Below, one piece after another: positions 9,857 to 18,392 of a DNA stretch of 64,000 nucleotides (position 1 is its first letter; each line of letters opens with the position of its first letter). Below the pieces are notes generated by a model that made no database searches, had not been told where the DNA came from, and saw nothing but the letters and a program-made list of their open reading frames with translations. The stretch is taken from contig NZ_WUTY02000001.1 of NCBI RefSeq assembly GCF_009828925.2, positions 1,890,492 to 1,954,491 of the forward strand, given 5' to 3'. The position numbers were made by a program, and so were the translations under genes. The stretch comes from Methylicorpusculum oleiharenae (GTDB lineage Bacteria > Pseudomonadota > Gammaproteobacteria > Methylococcales > Methylomonadaceae).

Positions 9857-9954
9857 TATATAAAGCCCTGTTCGTATGAGTAAACGCTGAATTTTTATTG
9901 GGTGGAGATTCTAATAAAAATAAGTAACCGGAATTTTGTAAGGAGAAAACTTTT

Positions 9955-11388
9955 ATGCCAGCAAGCTCTATTCCTATCATCGCAATCGTTGGGGGAGGAT
10001 TCAGTGGGTCATTGGTCGCAGCTCAATTACTGCGGCAATCAAGTCAGCCAATCATTATCAAACTGATTGAACGAAATCCGCATTTTTTGCATCGTGGCAT
10101 TGCCTACAGTACTCATTCGAGCAGTCATCTGCTCAACGTGCCTGCGGGTAACATGAGCGCATTCCCGGATGATCCAGGCCATTTTTTGCGTTGGGCACAG
10201 ACTCATCAAGCAACGTTGATTGATCCTCCATGGGTTATGGATACTTTATCGAACAGTTTCATCTCGCGGCGAGGATATGGCCAGTATATTTCATGGGTGG
10301 TTGAGGAATCTTTAAAAGTCGGCAACCCGAATGCCAAGCTGGATATCATTCAAGATGAGGTGGTTAAAATCACTCAAACGGAAACAGGCGCAACACTTTC
10401 GCTTTTGGGAAGCGAACAAATCCAAGCACAAAAAGTGATATTGGCAATTGGTAATTTTCCGCCTGCCGATCCGCCTGTTTCCGAAAATGTACATTTAAAT
10501 AATCCCAACTATGTCTCCAATCCATGGTCAACAGAGTCAAAAATGGGCTGGGATCATGTCGAATCATGCCTGATTGTGGGGGCCGGTCTTACTATGGTGG
10601 ATTGGGTTTTGAGTCTGGTTGACAATAATTATCGAGGAAAAATACATGTCATTTCTCGGCGAGGCTTATCCCCTAAAGTGCACGACAAAGTGACTCCGGT
10701 GCCGCTTTGGCTGAATTATTCAGATCAACCGATCACTATCCGATCAATAGTGAAGCAGTTTCGTACCTTGATGATTACCCCGGGTCCTACCAAAAATAAC
10801 TGGCGCGGGTTAATTGATGCGCTGCGTCCATTTTCAAAAGAAATCTGGCAGGCACTGTCCTTACCGGAGCAGCGAAGGTTTTTGAGGCATGTAAGATCCT
10901 TCTGGGATAATCATAGGCATAGAATTTCGTCAATCACCGCAGACATTATCAGTGATTTGGAAAATAACGGTCAGCTAACCTTTTATAAAGGCCGAGTTGA
11001 AAGCTTCGAAGTTTCTAACGGCAAGGTAAAGGTGGTTATTCGTCATGGCGGGCAAAAAGCTAACAAAACACTGATAGTTGATCGTGTGCTGAATTGTACC
11101 GGGGGCGAGTGTGATTACCGAAAATTACAGCATCCTCTCATTAAAGATCTGTTTATTAAAGGCTTGGCTCATCCGGATGCGATTGGATTCGGTCTGTCGG
11201 TAGATTCAAATGGAGCTTTGTTAGACAGAGCTGCTTTCAAATCCTCCGTTATTTATACTTTGGGACCACCCCAGAAAGGTACTTTTTGGGAAACGACGGC
11301 TGTTCCGGAAATTCGAGGGCAGGCCTATCGTTTGGCCAAAGAATTATTGAAGATGATGCCCAGTGATGCGGTGACGCCCAGTCTATAG
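9955..11388 (+). CDS. FAD/NAD(P)-binding protein (YdhS-like)
   Basis: 477 residues. The dinucleotide-binding motif GGGFSG is at residues 13-18, and a second Rossmann-like segment CLIVGAGLTMVDWVLSL sits near residue 210. The segments RGIAYSTHSSSHLLNVPAGNMSAFPDD and GQYISWVVEE are typical of the NAD_binding_9 group of flavoproteins. Substrate and partner are unknown. The gene has a good AAGGAGAAAAC ribosome site and is transcribed away from the YezD-porin-sulfate operon, sharing a 321-base divergent region. A link to sulfur metabolism is only contextual. Confidence 0.85.
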   Translation: MPASSIPIIAIVGGGFSGSLVAAQLLRQSSQPIIIKLIERNPHFLHRGIAYSTHSSSHLLNVPAGNMSAFPDDPGHFLRWAQTHQATLIDPPWVMDTLSNSFISRRGYGQYISWVVEESLKVGNPNAKLDIIQDEVVKITQTETGATLSLLGSEQIQAQKVILAIGNFPPADPPVSENVHLNNPNYVSNPWSTESKMGWDHVESCLIVGAGLTMVDWVLSLVDNNYRGKIHVISRRGLSPKVHDKVTPVPLWLNYSDQPITIRSIVKQFRTLMITPGPTKNNWRGLIDALRPFSKEIWQALSLPEQRRFLRHVRSFWDNHRHRISSITADIISDLENNGQLTFYKGRVESFEVSNGKVKVVIRHGGQKANKTLIVDRVLNCTGGECDYRKLQHPLIKDLFIKGLAHPDAIGFGLSVDSNGALLDRAAFKSSVIYTLGPPQKGTFWETTAVPEIRGQAYRLAKELLKMMPSDAVTPSL

Positions 11389-11445
11389 GTCTATAAGCAA
11401 GAGGGAAAAGGGTCGGAATTTCCGTCAGCAGACACCGTAAATCTT

Positions 11446-11913
11446 TTATTTTGGTGTTGCAGGAGCCGATGTCGCCGGTCCTATGCCGACGATTTGCAGT
11501 ATGACATCGCCGTCTTTGGCGCCGTCATAGTGGATCTCGTTGCCGTAATGTGTAACAAAACTGCCTTCTGGGACCGGTTTTAGACTGTCTGGATCATAAT
11601 CAGTGCCGGTGCCTACCCACCAAGTGCCTGAGATAACCGTAATGAACCGGTCGTTAGGATGCGAATGGGGCTTGCTATTGTGATTTGCTTTCCATTTGTT
11701 CAGAACCACATATAAGCCGGGTTTGGATGGATCGCCGACGAGTACAGCTGTTTCGGAACCGCTTGGGTTGGCAACCCAATTGATCTGTTCGGGTAATTTG
11801 ATCGAAATGGCTTTGGGATCAAGTTCGGATGCCGAAATGGCGCAGGCATAAATGATCAGGCAGATTGTCGAACTGAAACGTAGAGTTTTTTGAAGACTAT
11901 TCATTGGCTGCAT
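11446..11913 (-). CDS. Secreted cupin-domain protein
   Basis: 155 residues with an N-terminal signal peptide ending near AISA. A single cupin fold follows, with the metal-site pattern NHNSKPHSHPNDRF (His residues and Asp), then GTWWVGTG and GSFVTHYGNEIHYDG. It resembles small periplasmic cupins of the ChrR/DUF4437 kind, whose substrates are not known. GGGGGA ten bases upstream supports the start at 11913. A promoter-like sequence and an intrinsic terminator lie between 11980 and 12145 on the same strand, so its expression may be controlled by early termination. Confidence 0.8.
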   Translation of the reverse strand: MQPMNSLQKTLRFSSTICLIIYACAISASELDPKAISIKLPEQINWVANPSGSETAVLVGDPSKPGLYVVLNKWKANHNSKPHSHPNDRFITVISGTWWVGTGTDYDPDSLKPVPEGSFVTHYGNEIHYDGAKDGDVILQIVGIGPATSAPATPK

Positions 11914-11980
11914 GTAACAAAGATCCCCCGATGATTAAGGTATCACTAGGTGACAGGTTTATGGGGGTGGTGCACAGTAT

Positions 11981-12005
11981 AAAAAAAGGGCGGGTAAACC
12001 CGCCC
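11981..12005 (-). terminator. Intrinsic terminator upstream of the cupin gene
   Basis: On the - strand a GC-rich 8-bp stem (GGGCGGGT / ACCCGCCC, arms 11998-12005 and 11988-11995) is followed at once by seven T residues (11987-11981). This is a textbook Rho-independent terminator. No - strand gene lies to its right for more than 4 kb, and the cupin start is 68 bases beyond it. It therefore ends either a small RNA or a cupin leader transcript. Confidence 0.8.
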
Positions 12006-12111
12006 GAGACACCACATGGAATGTACAACTCAACAAAACGAAATCACACATCAAAAGCTTGAATCATGCCTATCAGAAAAAAACCAGAGTACTTTTCAGC
12101 TGCTTTTTGTT
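11981..12111 (-). ncRNA. Candidate small RNA or regulatory leader RNA
   Basis: A promoter-like pair on the - strand (TTGCAA at 12145-12140, 16-base spacer, TATATT at 12123-12118) would start a transcript near 12111 that ends in the strong terminator at 11981, about 130 nt. The predicted RNA has a U-rich stretch in its first half and no convincing coding frame beyond a 7-codon ATG ORF. It could be a free-standing sRNA or an attenuated 5' leader of the cupin gene. I recognise no known RNA family. Confidence 0.45.
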
Positions 12112-12538
12112 GCTTGGAATATAGAATAACGAAAATATTTTGCAAATTAAAACGACAATATTAGATATTCATATCGATTAAACAGATAAGCCTTGAAGCC
12201 CCCTAAGCCACTGGTTTAAACAAGCGGCGGTTGAGCCAAAAACCCTGGGAGAGGGGAGTGAATTGAAAAGTACTGTGTTGCAGCAATTCCCCGCTTGAAC
12301 TTTGTAATATGGCATCAATGGTCGGCGTAAGCCTTTTTTAATAAAGCCGTTGATCGATTCATGGGGCTTGACGGCAGTGTCCTTCTTCGATATCCCTGCA
12401 AAGCTTACTTATGTCCGTCTCTATCATCAAATTGGTAATTGCTGCTTTGTTGGAAAGTCAGGAACTTAATCGTCGCCTAATATTTTGGGTATCTATTCAA
12501 TTTAACGAAAAACAAGTACACAGGCGATGTTTCATGGC

Positions 12539-12586
12539 TGTTGATATATCAACACAAACTGTTGAGTAGGTGTTGATATATCAACA
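12539..12586. promoter_or_regulatory. Two identical 16-bp palindromes, probable operator
   Basis: The perfect palindrome TGTTGATATATCAACA occurs at 12539-12554 and again at 12571-12586. Their centres are 32 bp apart, about three helical turns, so two dimers could bind on one DNA face. A partial half-site (CTGTTGAG) lies between them. They end 102 bases before the second sulfate-binding-protein gene. The regulator is unknown; an ArsR- or MarR-like repressor would suit the geometry. Confidence 0.75.
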
Positions 12587-12638
12587 TTTTGACAATGCCC
12601 TCATCATAAATAGCCCATTCAGATTCGGATATTTCAGT

Positions 12639-12654
12639 TGGCATAGTAATTGAT
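12639..12654 (+). promoter_or_regulatory. Degenerate sigma-54-like promoter candidate
   Basis: TGGCATA-GTAA-TTGAT matches the -24 block well, but the -12 block has GA in place of GC. It lies 34 bases before the ATG of the second sulfate-binding protein. Two similar degenerate copies lie upstream of the arylsulfatase and RND genes. Confidence 0.3.
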
Positions 12655-12688
12655 GTCTAAACATTTTTTATTCTATTGAAGATGATTC

Positions 12689-13720
12689 ATGAATACCTAC
12701 TCTATGCCAGTGCGTCTAGCGCCTTTTTTTCAAGTTTCATTTGCACTAATACTTTTTCTCTCAACACTATCCATTAAAGCCGCAGACCAAGTTTTTCTTA
12801 ACGTATCCTATGATGTTTCTCGTGAGCTGTATAAGGATTTTAATCAAGCTTTTTCTTCACATTTCGAAGCTCAAAGCGGTGGCAAGATTACCGTTCATCA
12901 ATCACACGGCGGATCTACAAAACAGGCCGGCGCAGTGATTGCCGGGCTTGAAGCGGATGTTGTAACCATGAATCAGCAGTTGGACATCGATCAAATTGCT
13001 TCAGCAGGCCTGATTGACTCCGGCTGGCGAGATCAGTTTCCAAATCAAAGCTCGCCATATACGTCAACTACTGTCTTTTTGGTCCGCAAAGGCAATCCAA
13101 AAAATATCAAGGATTGGCAAGATTTGATCAAGCCAGGTGTTCAAGTCGTTTTACCTAACCCTAAAACCTCGGGTAACGGACGTTACAGTTATCTTGCTGC
13201 CTATGGTTATGCGTTAAGAAAATTCGGAAATAATGAAAAAGCAAATGAATTTATCGCCGAGTTGTTTCAGCAGCATGTGCCCATTTTACCAACCGGTGGA
13301 CGCGCTGCTACTACCTCATTTATTCAACATAATACCGGAGACGTGTTGCTGACTTTTGAAAACGAAGCTTATTTGACTTCTCAAGACATAGGCAGTGATA
13401 AATTTGATATTGTCATCCCTTCTATCAGTATCGAAGCCGATCATCCGGTTGCCATTGTGGACAAAGTCGTCGACAAAAATGAAACACGGAAGTTGGCGGA
13501 AGCGTATTTAAATTATCTGTGGTCTGATATCGGCCAGGAGATCATTGCCAAACACAGGTATCGTCCCAGAAATCAAGAGATTTTGAGTAGGTACAAAGAA
13601 AACTTCCCGGAGCTCATTTTGCTCTCCATTACCGAAATCGTTCCCGGTGGTTGGTCGGAGGCACAAAAAATACATTTTTCAGACGGTGGCTTGTTTGATC
13701 AGCTTTATAAAAACAGATAA
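12689..13720 (+). CDS. Second periplasmic sulfate/thiosulfate-binding protein
   Basis: 343 residues with a signal peptide (hydrophobic stretch FALILFLSTLSIKA) and Sbp/CysP motifs: LNVSYDVSRELY, HQSHGGSTKQ, NPKTSGNGRYSYLAAYGYA, TSFIQHNTGDVLLTFENEA. It is clearly paralogous to the protein at 6764-7768 but diverged, and its DNA is more AT-rich. There is no CysT/W/A next to it; instead two YeeE/YedE half-transporters follow in the same direction. It may deliver thiosulfate or another oxyanion to them, or share CysTWA. The twin palindromes upstream suggest separate regulation. Confidence 0.92.
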   Translation: MNTYSMPVRLAPFFQVSFALILFLSTLSIKAADQVFLNVSYDVSRELYKDFNQAFSSHFEAQSGGKITVHQSHGGSTKQAGAVIAGLEADVVTMNQQLDIDQIASAGLIDSGWRDQFPNQSSPYTSTTVFLVRKGNPKNIKDWQDLIKPGVQVVLPNPKTSGNGRYSYLAAYGYALRKFGNNEKANEFIAELFQQHVPILPTGGRAATTSFIQHNTGDVLLTFENEAYLTSQDIGSDKFDIVIPSISIEADHPVAIVDKVVDKNETRKLAEAYLNYLWSDIGQEIIAKHRYRPRNQEILSRYKENFPELILLSITEIVPGGWSEAQKIHFSDGGLFDQLYKNR

Positions 13721-13851
13721 ATCGAAGAACAGTATCTTGGCAACGGTCATACTGCATCCTCAGTCATCCCCGAAAGTAAGATACAACGAGAGTGTGCCGG
13801 GCTCTATTGAAGCTCGGTTTCATTGTGTAATTAAATTTCCATATCTCAACT

Positions 13852-14268
13852 ATGTCTCACTTTACGCCATACCCGGCTTTGTTCGGAGGTGCTTTGATTG
13901 GACTATCGGCGGCACTGTTGCTTTATTTGAATCAGCGTACAGCCGGTATATCTGGAATTGCAGCCGGTCTTTTACGCTTTACAAAAAATGATTACGGATG
14001 GAGGGTTTGTTTCATTGCCGGGTTGATATTGGCTCCTTTGCTTTACAGGTTCGCAGGGGGAGCCAGTGAGGTCGAATTGGGAACTTCTCATGCACAGTTA
14101 TTGTTTGCCGGTCTTTTAGTCGGATACGGCACTCGCATGTCGGGTGGTTGCACCAGTGGTCACGCGGTATGTGGACTAGCTCGGGGGGCTTTACGTTCAC
14201 TGGTGGCTACAGTCATTTTCATGTTGACGGCAGCGGTTACCGTCTATATGGTCCGCCATCTTTTGTAG
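13852..14268 (+). CDS. YeeE/YedE sulfur-transport half, N-terminal type (PmpA-like)
   Basis: 138 residues with about four membrane helices and the signature GGCTSGHAVCGLARGALRS. Cysteines in such motifs are thought to pass sulfur in YeeE/TsuA thiosulfate transporters. Here the protein is split into two short halves, this gene and the next, the arrangement called PmpA/PmpB in BigR-type operons. The stop is 10 bases before the next start, with a GTAGGAGG ribosome site. The likely substrate is thiosulfate or a related sulfur species. Confidence 0.85.
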   Translation: MSHFTPYPALFGGALIGLSAALLLYLNQRTAGISGIAAGLLRFTKNDYGWRVCFIAGLILAPLLYRFAGGASEVELGTSHAQLLFAGLLVGYGTRMSGGCTSGHAVCGLARGALRSLVATVIFMLTAAVTVYMVRHLL

Positions 14269-14278
14269 GAGGTAATTC

Positions 14279-14686
14279 ATGCTATCCAAAAATTTATCTG
14301 CAGGGTTCAGCGGTCTGATTTTCGGTTTTGGGTTGACCGTATCACAAATGCTAAATCCCGCTAAAGTGCTGAATTTTCTTGATGTTGCCGGGGACTGGGA
14401 TCCCAGTCTTGCTTTGGTTATGCTGGGTGCTTTGTCGACACTAGGACTGTCCAGGCTTTGGATTAGAAAACGAGTTGAGTTACCAGCGCAATCTCAACCA
14501 AATACTTCGCCGGGGATAGATAGACAATTACTGCTGGGAGCAGCTATTTTCGGTATGGGTTGGGGGTTGTCTGGGTTTTGTCCTGGTCCCGCACTGGCAA
14601 GTTTGACTTATGGATTAAGTCATTCTTTTGTATTTGTAACGGCAATGTTTTCTGGATTTACGTTGTTCAAAATTTGCAACCCTTAG
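14279..14686 (+). CDS. YeeE/YedE sulfur-transport half, C-terminal type (DUF6691, PmpB-like)
   Basis: 135 residues, four predicted membrane helices, with FGFGLTVSQMLNPAKVLNFLD near the start and the cysteine motif GFCPGPALASL near residue 100. It pairs with the preceding gene to rebuild one full YeeE/YedE transporter. Its ribosome site (GTAGGAGG) overlaps the end of the upstream gene, so the pair is co-translated. A strong inverted repeat lies 117 bases downstream. Confidence 0.85.
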   Translation: MLSKNLSAGFSGLIFGFGLTVSQMLNPAKVLNFLDVAGDWDPSLALVMLGALSTLGLSRLWIRKRVELPAQSQPNTSPGIDRQLLLGAAIFGMGWGLSGFCPGPALASLTYGLSHSFVFVTAMFSGFTLFKICNP

Positions 14687-14802
14687 ATATGGATGTTATG
14701 GAACCAGGCCGATGAAAAATCTGCTTAAGGTAAGTACATTAATTGCAATTAAAAGTCCACTTTGAATCTTGCGTGTAGTTGGTCATCTTGGGTAGTGAGG
14801 GC

Positions 14803-14844
14803 TCTCATCGCATTCAGGGGGAATCGAAAAGGAATGCGATGAGA
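14803..14844. terminator. Inverted repeat between convergent genes
   Basis: A perfect 13-bp inverted repeat (TCTCATCGCATTC at 14803-14815, GAATGCGATGAGA at 14832-14844) lies between the end of the YeeE/YedE pair and the end of the PepSY gene. It is placed to stop transcription from both sides; the right arm is followed by a T-rich stretch. Confidence 0.6.
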
Positions 14845-14856
14845 ATTTGATTGTGT

Positions 14857-16440
14857 TTAGGTTGCCAGTTTTGAATTGTCACCGGATTTGGTGGAACGGG
14901 TCTTCGTTTTCTTAAACCGGAACGTCATGCCTATTCGTTTCCAACCCAAAATCACTGATGTAAGACTCAAAACCAAACCGAAACCTACGCCGAGTAATAC
15001 CCATAGATCCCAGGCCGGACGTTGATATAACCAACCGAAATCCCAGTGATGCAATGCCGAATAAAACCAGCGAAGCAGGCGTGCACTGTTGTCCAGTTTT
15101 GTCAGTAATTTGCCGTCTTGCGGATCGAGATAAAACCAGGATTTTGCCGTATCATTCAGTTGCACCCGTAAAACCGGCAAGGGTTTATCGACCGTATTCT
15201 GGTGATGGCGAGGGTAATAATAGCTGTCATAGTCATTCAATATTACTTGCTCTGAAATCTCGGCTCCTGGTACCACACGTTTGACCGCAGCTTGTAAATT
15301 AGACGCCGTAAAGTTTGCCTTTTCGCCATTAATAGCATAAGTCGAGCGACGCCCATCTCGCGTCGTAGTCACAATTAAAGCTTCATTTTCCAAACGCCGC
15401 CAAGTGACCTCGACGATGTTTTGCTGGTCGTCTTGGTGCCAAATTGGGCCATATTGCCACTGAGCGTTATCAGGTACTGTTTCAGTGCCCACATAATTGG
15501 CGAGATCTTTACGGCTCAATTCGGCAGGCGTAAAAATTTGTCCCGGATTGGTATCGATAAAACCGCTGAAGGACCAAGTCAGAGCCAGCGTCCCACCGAT
15601 TAAGCCGCTCCAGAAGTGCCAGGTATTCCAGATATCCCTGTACGGATGCTTTCGTCCGGAGGAATAAGTCGGACGGCCTCGCCAACCGGGTCGCCAGCGC
15701 AACCAGCCAATAATCAGTCCGGTCAGCGAAGCTATGGTGGCGGACAAACCCAGCCACAGTTGAACCTTTTTTCGTATATCGGCTAACCCCAGATCATCCA
15801 ACGGTTTCAATAAATGAATCCAGTTTCCTGTCAGATACATGACCCGAGCAAGCCGGGTATTCTCGCTGACGACTTCTCCTGTTTTTGACGAAATTAACAA
15901 TTCGGTTCCTGCCGGATCATTTACGGCAATGCGGTGAAATGGGGCCAGGGCTTGATAATTTCGAGGTACAAAAGCATTTTCGGCTTGATCGATATAGCGA
16001 ATCTTGTCGAGGTTTACTCGTCCGGATTTTGTTAACCAACGGGAAGCAACATCAATGGCTAATTCCGCGTTAATCTCCAACAGGTGCCCATCTTCAGCGG
16101 ACAATGGATAACGAGAGCCTTTATCATCTTCAGCCAACCAAACCGGGGCACCGGCCAAATTAACCAAATGGCCTTCAACAACAGTCGCATCAGCGTGTTC
16201 AGTTCTGGATACCAACAGGGTTCGTTGTCCGGCGCTTCTTATCCAGGACTCGTCCAAACTCAACAGTCCGTACTGTGTATTCAAAGATTCCGCATTCGCA
16301 AGCTGCTCACTGCGGCTGATCGTTCGGCTATCAGAGTACATGATGACGAGACCGGATAGAAACCATAACAGCATGAACAAAGCGAGAGCGACTCCCAGCC
16401 ATCGGTGAAATTGGTAGAGCAAACGTAATATGACTTTCAT
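14857..16440 (-). CDS. PepSY-domain membrane protein
   Basis: 527 residues of the PepSY/PiuB type of inner-membrane protein. A first membrane helix lies at residues 12-34 (WLGVALALFMLLWFLSGLV), with further helices near residues 230-250, 275-295 and 480-505. Periplasmic PepSY-like segments lie between them (KRVVPGAEISEQVILNDYDSYYY; LPVLRVQLNDTAKSWFYLDP). Homologues are linked to iron or haem uptake and periplasmic redox, but the reaction is not established. It stands alone between convergent and intergenic sequence. Confidence 0.82.
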   Translation of the reverse strand: MKVILRLLYQFHRWLGVALALFMLLWFLSGLVIMYSDSRTISRSEQLANAESLNTQYGLLSLDESWIRSAGQRTLLVSRTEHADATVVEGHLVNLAGAPVWLAEDDKGSRYPLSAEDGHLLEINAELAIDVASRWLTKSGRVNLDKIRYIDQAENAFVPRNYQALAPFHRIAVNDPAGTELLISSKTGEVVSENTRLARVMYLTGNWIHLLKPLDDLGLADIRKKVQLWLGLSATIASLTGLIIGWLRWRPGWRGRPTYSSGRKHPYRDIWNTWHFWSGLIGGTLALTWSFSGFIDTNPGQIFTPAELSRKDLANYVGTETVPDNAQWQYGPIWHQDDQQNIVEVTWRRLENEALIVTTTRDGRRSTYAINGEKANFTASNLQAAVKRVVPGAEISEQVILNDYDSYYYPRHHQNTVDKPLPVLRVQLNDTAKSWFYLDPQDGKLLTKLDNSARLLRWFYSALHHWDFGWLYQRPAWDLWVLLGVGFGLVLSLTSVILGWKRIGMTFRFKKTKTRSTKSGDNSKLAT

Positions 16441-17055
16441 GATGGTTCCTGTATCAAAAAGAGGTTGGTTTTGTGGTGTGACTCACGGGACTCCGCCTTA
16501 TAGAGAGTTAAATGTATTGTTTGTAACGCTTCAAAAATTGTAACTACATGCCCCTCTTCTTTATTGGTTTATCGTGAAAGTACACGAACCGAAAAAAGAG
16601 CGGTTGCTTGATCGACAGGTGTCGGCGGCAGGGAGCCGCCGTCAAGCCTACATGGACGTATTCACGGCGTCCTGTCGGGCGAGTGACCGCTCTCTTTCTC
16701 CTCGACACTTATTACTTTCATTTGACGAGGCGAATGCAGGACTGTTATGTACGGCGGTTAGGAGGTTGATTCAAAAAGGCTTCTGAAACAAATATGTTGC
16801 AGAGAGTTCCACGGACGTATTTACGCGTCTTTTGAAATCAAGATCCTACGCCTGAATTCTAAGCGGCTATTCCTTTCATACTGAAAATCGTTCGGCTTTG
16901 TAGAGGTCGAGGACCGTCGTGAACCCGTCCTTGGGGGCTTGACGACAGCATTCATCCTGCTGACATCCTCGCCAAATACCACGCACTTTATGGAAACCAG
17001 ACGTATATTCGATCAGATAGGCGTGTTAGTTGCGATAAATTAACGACATCCGGTT
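16441..17055. other. Intergenic region with structured repeat
   Basis: 615 bases without a supported gene. The main content is the nested inverted-repeat element at 16597-16693. The sequence at 16810-16840 (CACGGACGTATTTACGCGTC) resembles part of that element and may be a decayed second copy. The rest shows nothing identifiable. Confidence 0.6.
16597..16693. repeat. 97-bp nested inverted-repeat element
   Basis: Three nested inverted repeats share one centre region: AGAGCGGT/ACCGCTCT (16597-16604, 16686-16693), CGACAGG/CCTGTCG (16613-16619, 16671-16677) and GGCGGC/GCCGCC (16624-16629, 16635-16640). The central text (GTCAAGCCTACATGGACGTA) has a degenerate counterpart near 38661-38725. It looks like a dispersed, structure-forming intergenic repeat. 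Confidence 0.6.
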
Positions 17056-17766
17056 TTAAAGGCCGGAAATGTAATCCGCCAAGTCCTCGATTTCTTGATC
17101 AGTTAGTAGATGGGCGATTTTATTCATCAAACCATCCGGACTGTTTTGACGTTCGCCGGACTTCCAATTCGCCAGTTGTCTTCGTAAGTAAGCCCTTTTC
17201 TGTCCGCCAATTACCGGTACCTCCATGCCGTCGTGCAGCATGCCTTTTCCATTTGGGCCATGACATTCAGTGCAGGGTTTCAATTGTCTATCGGGGTTGC
17301 CGTTTTCAAATAGATTCCGTACATAAGACTTGCTGGTTGAGCCCGTGCCTTGCATAACGGGTTGTCCCGCAAAATAAGCAGCAATATCCACTCTGTCGGT
17401 TTCACTCAGGTCCTCGGCCATTCTGTTCATCGTGTCGTGGATACGATCACCCGACTGAAAATCCTTAAGCTGTTTGATCAAATAACCGGCATTCTGTCCT
17501 GCATGGTTGGGTACATTCACGTCATGGCTGATACCGTCCGATCCATGACATTCCTGACAACGCTCCGAGTCAGAAAGCTCTTTTCCCGAATCAGCTCGGC
17601 CAGGCCCCACTTTTTCTGCTAGTTGATCATTGGCCTGAGCTGAATAACTGCTTATTAACGCGTACAAAGCAAGCTGAGCTAGGTTGATGGTTAAAAATCC
17701 CCAACCCCTTTTCGATTTTAACAAGGCGATGAATACTGAGGTAAGCGGTTTTATGTTGTCCGGCAT
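17056..17766 (-). CDS. Di-heme c-type cytochrome (cytochrome c4/c553-like)
   Basis: 236 residues with a hydrophobic N-terminal export segment (INLAQLALYALISSYSAQA) and two CXXCH haem sites: CQECH at 70-74 and CTECH at 165-169. Each is followed by a G-x-x-G segment and a methionine-rich helix region, giving two repeats of one class I cytochrome fold. Such proteins carry electrons in the periplasm. It is the last gene of a - strand run with the peroxiredoxin and the C-x3-CH protein, with a 35-base gap to the peroxiredoxin. Confidence 0.88.
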   Translation of the reverse strand: MPDNIKPLTSVFIALLKSKRGWGFLTINLAQLALYALISSYSAQANDQLAEKVGPGRADSGKELSDSERCQECHGSDGISHDVNVPNHAGQNAGYLIKQLKDFQSGDRIHDTMNRMAEDLSETDRVDIAAYFAGQPVMQGTGSTSKSYVRNLFENGNPDRQLKPCTECHGPNGKGMLHDGMEVPVIGGQKRAYLRRQLANWKSGERQNSPDGLMNKIAHLLTDQEIEDLADYISGL

Positions 17767-17801
17767 AGATTACGGGTTGACTCATTACTATGGCGTTATG
17801 T

Positions 17802-18380
17802 TTACTTTGCAGTGCTATGCTTTAGAACAATTTCCAGTGCTTTTTCAACGTTTTCGACAGGCTTTAATTCGCCTATTGTCGAAACGATTTGCCCGTCTGG
17901 CGTCACCACAAAAGTTGTTCGCTCCGCAAAGCCATGATCAATCGGTTGGCCGCGCGAATCGGTCTTTCCGGGTTGCGCCTCTCTAACCGTCAGATCATAC
18001 GATTTGGCAATGGCGCCGTCCGCATCAGACACAATCGGAAATTTACCCGCGCAAAAGTCGGGATCGGCTGAAAACTCGTTAAGCCTTTCTATGCTGTCCA
18101 AGGATACTCCAACCACACTCGCACCGGCAGCCGAGAATTGTTCATGTTTGACGGCAAATGTATGGGCTTGAATATTGCAGCCTCCGGTGTAGGCGGATGG
18201 ATAAAAGTAGACCACGACTGTGCCTTTCTTCAGCGCGTCCTTCAATGAATAGACATGATCCTTGCCGGCCAGCGATGCCTTGGCTTGGAAATCGGGTGCT
18301 TTATCGCCTTCTTTTAGGGCTGCAAAGCAGGGCAGGGTAATCGCCGCCGATAACAGGCAGCCGTATATTACGGTTTTCAT
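17802..18380 (-). CDS. Exported peroxiredoxin (Bcp/AhpC-TSA family)
   Basis: 192 residues with a signal peptide ending near PCFA. The thioredoxin-like fold carries the peroxidatic motif YPSAYTGGCNIQAH, matching the P-x3-T-x2-C pattern. It should reduce peroxides in the periplasm. A second cysteine (DPDFCAGKFP) could be the resolving residue. The gene sits between a small haem-like protein gene (12-base gap) and a di-heme cytochrome gene, so the cytochrome might supply electrons; that is inference. Confidence 0.88.
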   Translation of the reverse strand: MKTVIYGCLLSAAITLPCFAALKEGDKAPDFQAKASLAGKDHVYSLKDALKKGTVVVYFYPSAYTGGCNIQAHTFAVKHEQFSAAGASVVGVSLDSIERLNEFSADPDFCAGKFPIVSDADGAIAKSYDLTVREAQPGKTDSRGQPIDHGFAERTTFVVTPDGQIVSTIGELKPVENVEKALEIVLKHSTAK

Positions 18381-18392
18381 TCCAAGGGTCCT

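Larger units (their letters stand above)
11914..12688. other. Intergenic region with leader RNA and twin palindromes
   Basis: 775 bases without a supported protein gene. The left part holds the candidate RNA and terminator. The middle (about 12180-12530) shows nothing I can identify. The right part holds two identical palindromes at 12539-12586, a TTGACA at 12589-12594 without a convincing -10 partner, and a sigma-54-like sequence at 12639-12654. Confidence 0.7.

Noticed and set aside
12066-12164. 32-codon + strand ORF opposite the candidate RNA
   Set aside because: No ribosome site and a composition that does not look like protein.
12589-12594. TTGACA as a -35 box for the second sulfate-binding-protein gene
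   Set aside because: No acceptable -10 sequence at 16-18 bases downstream.
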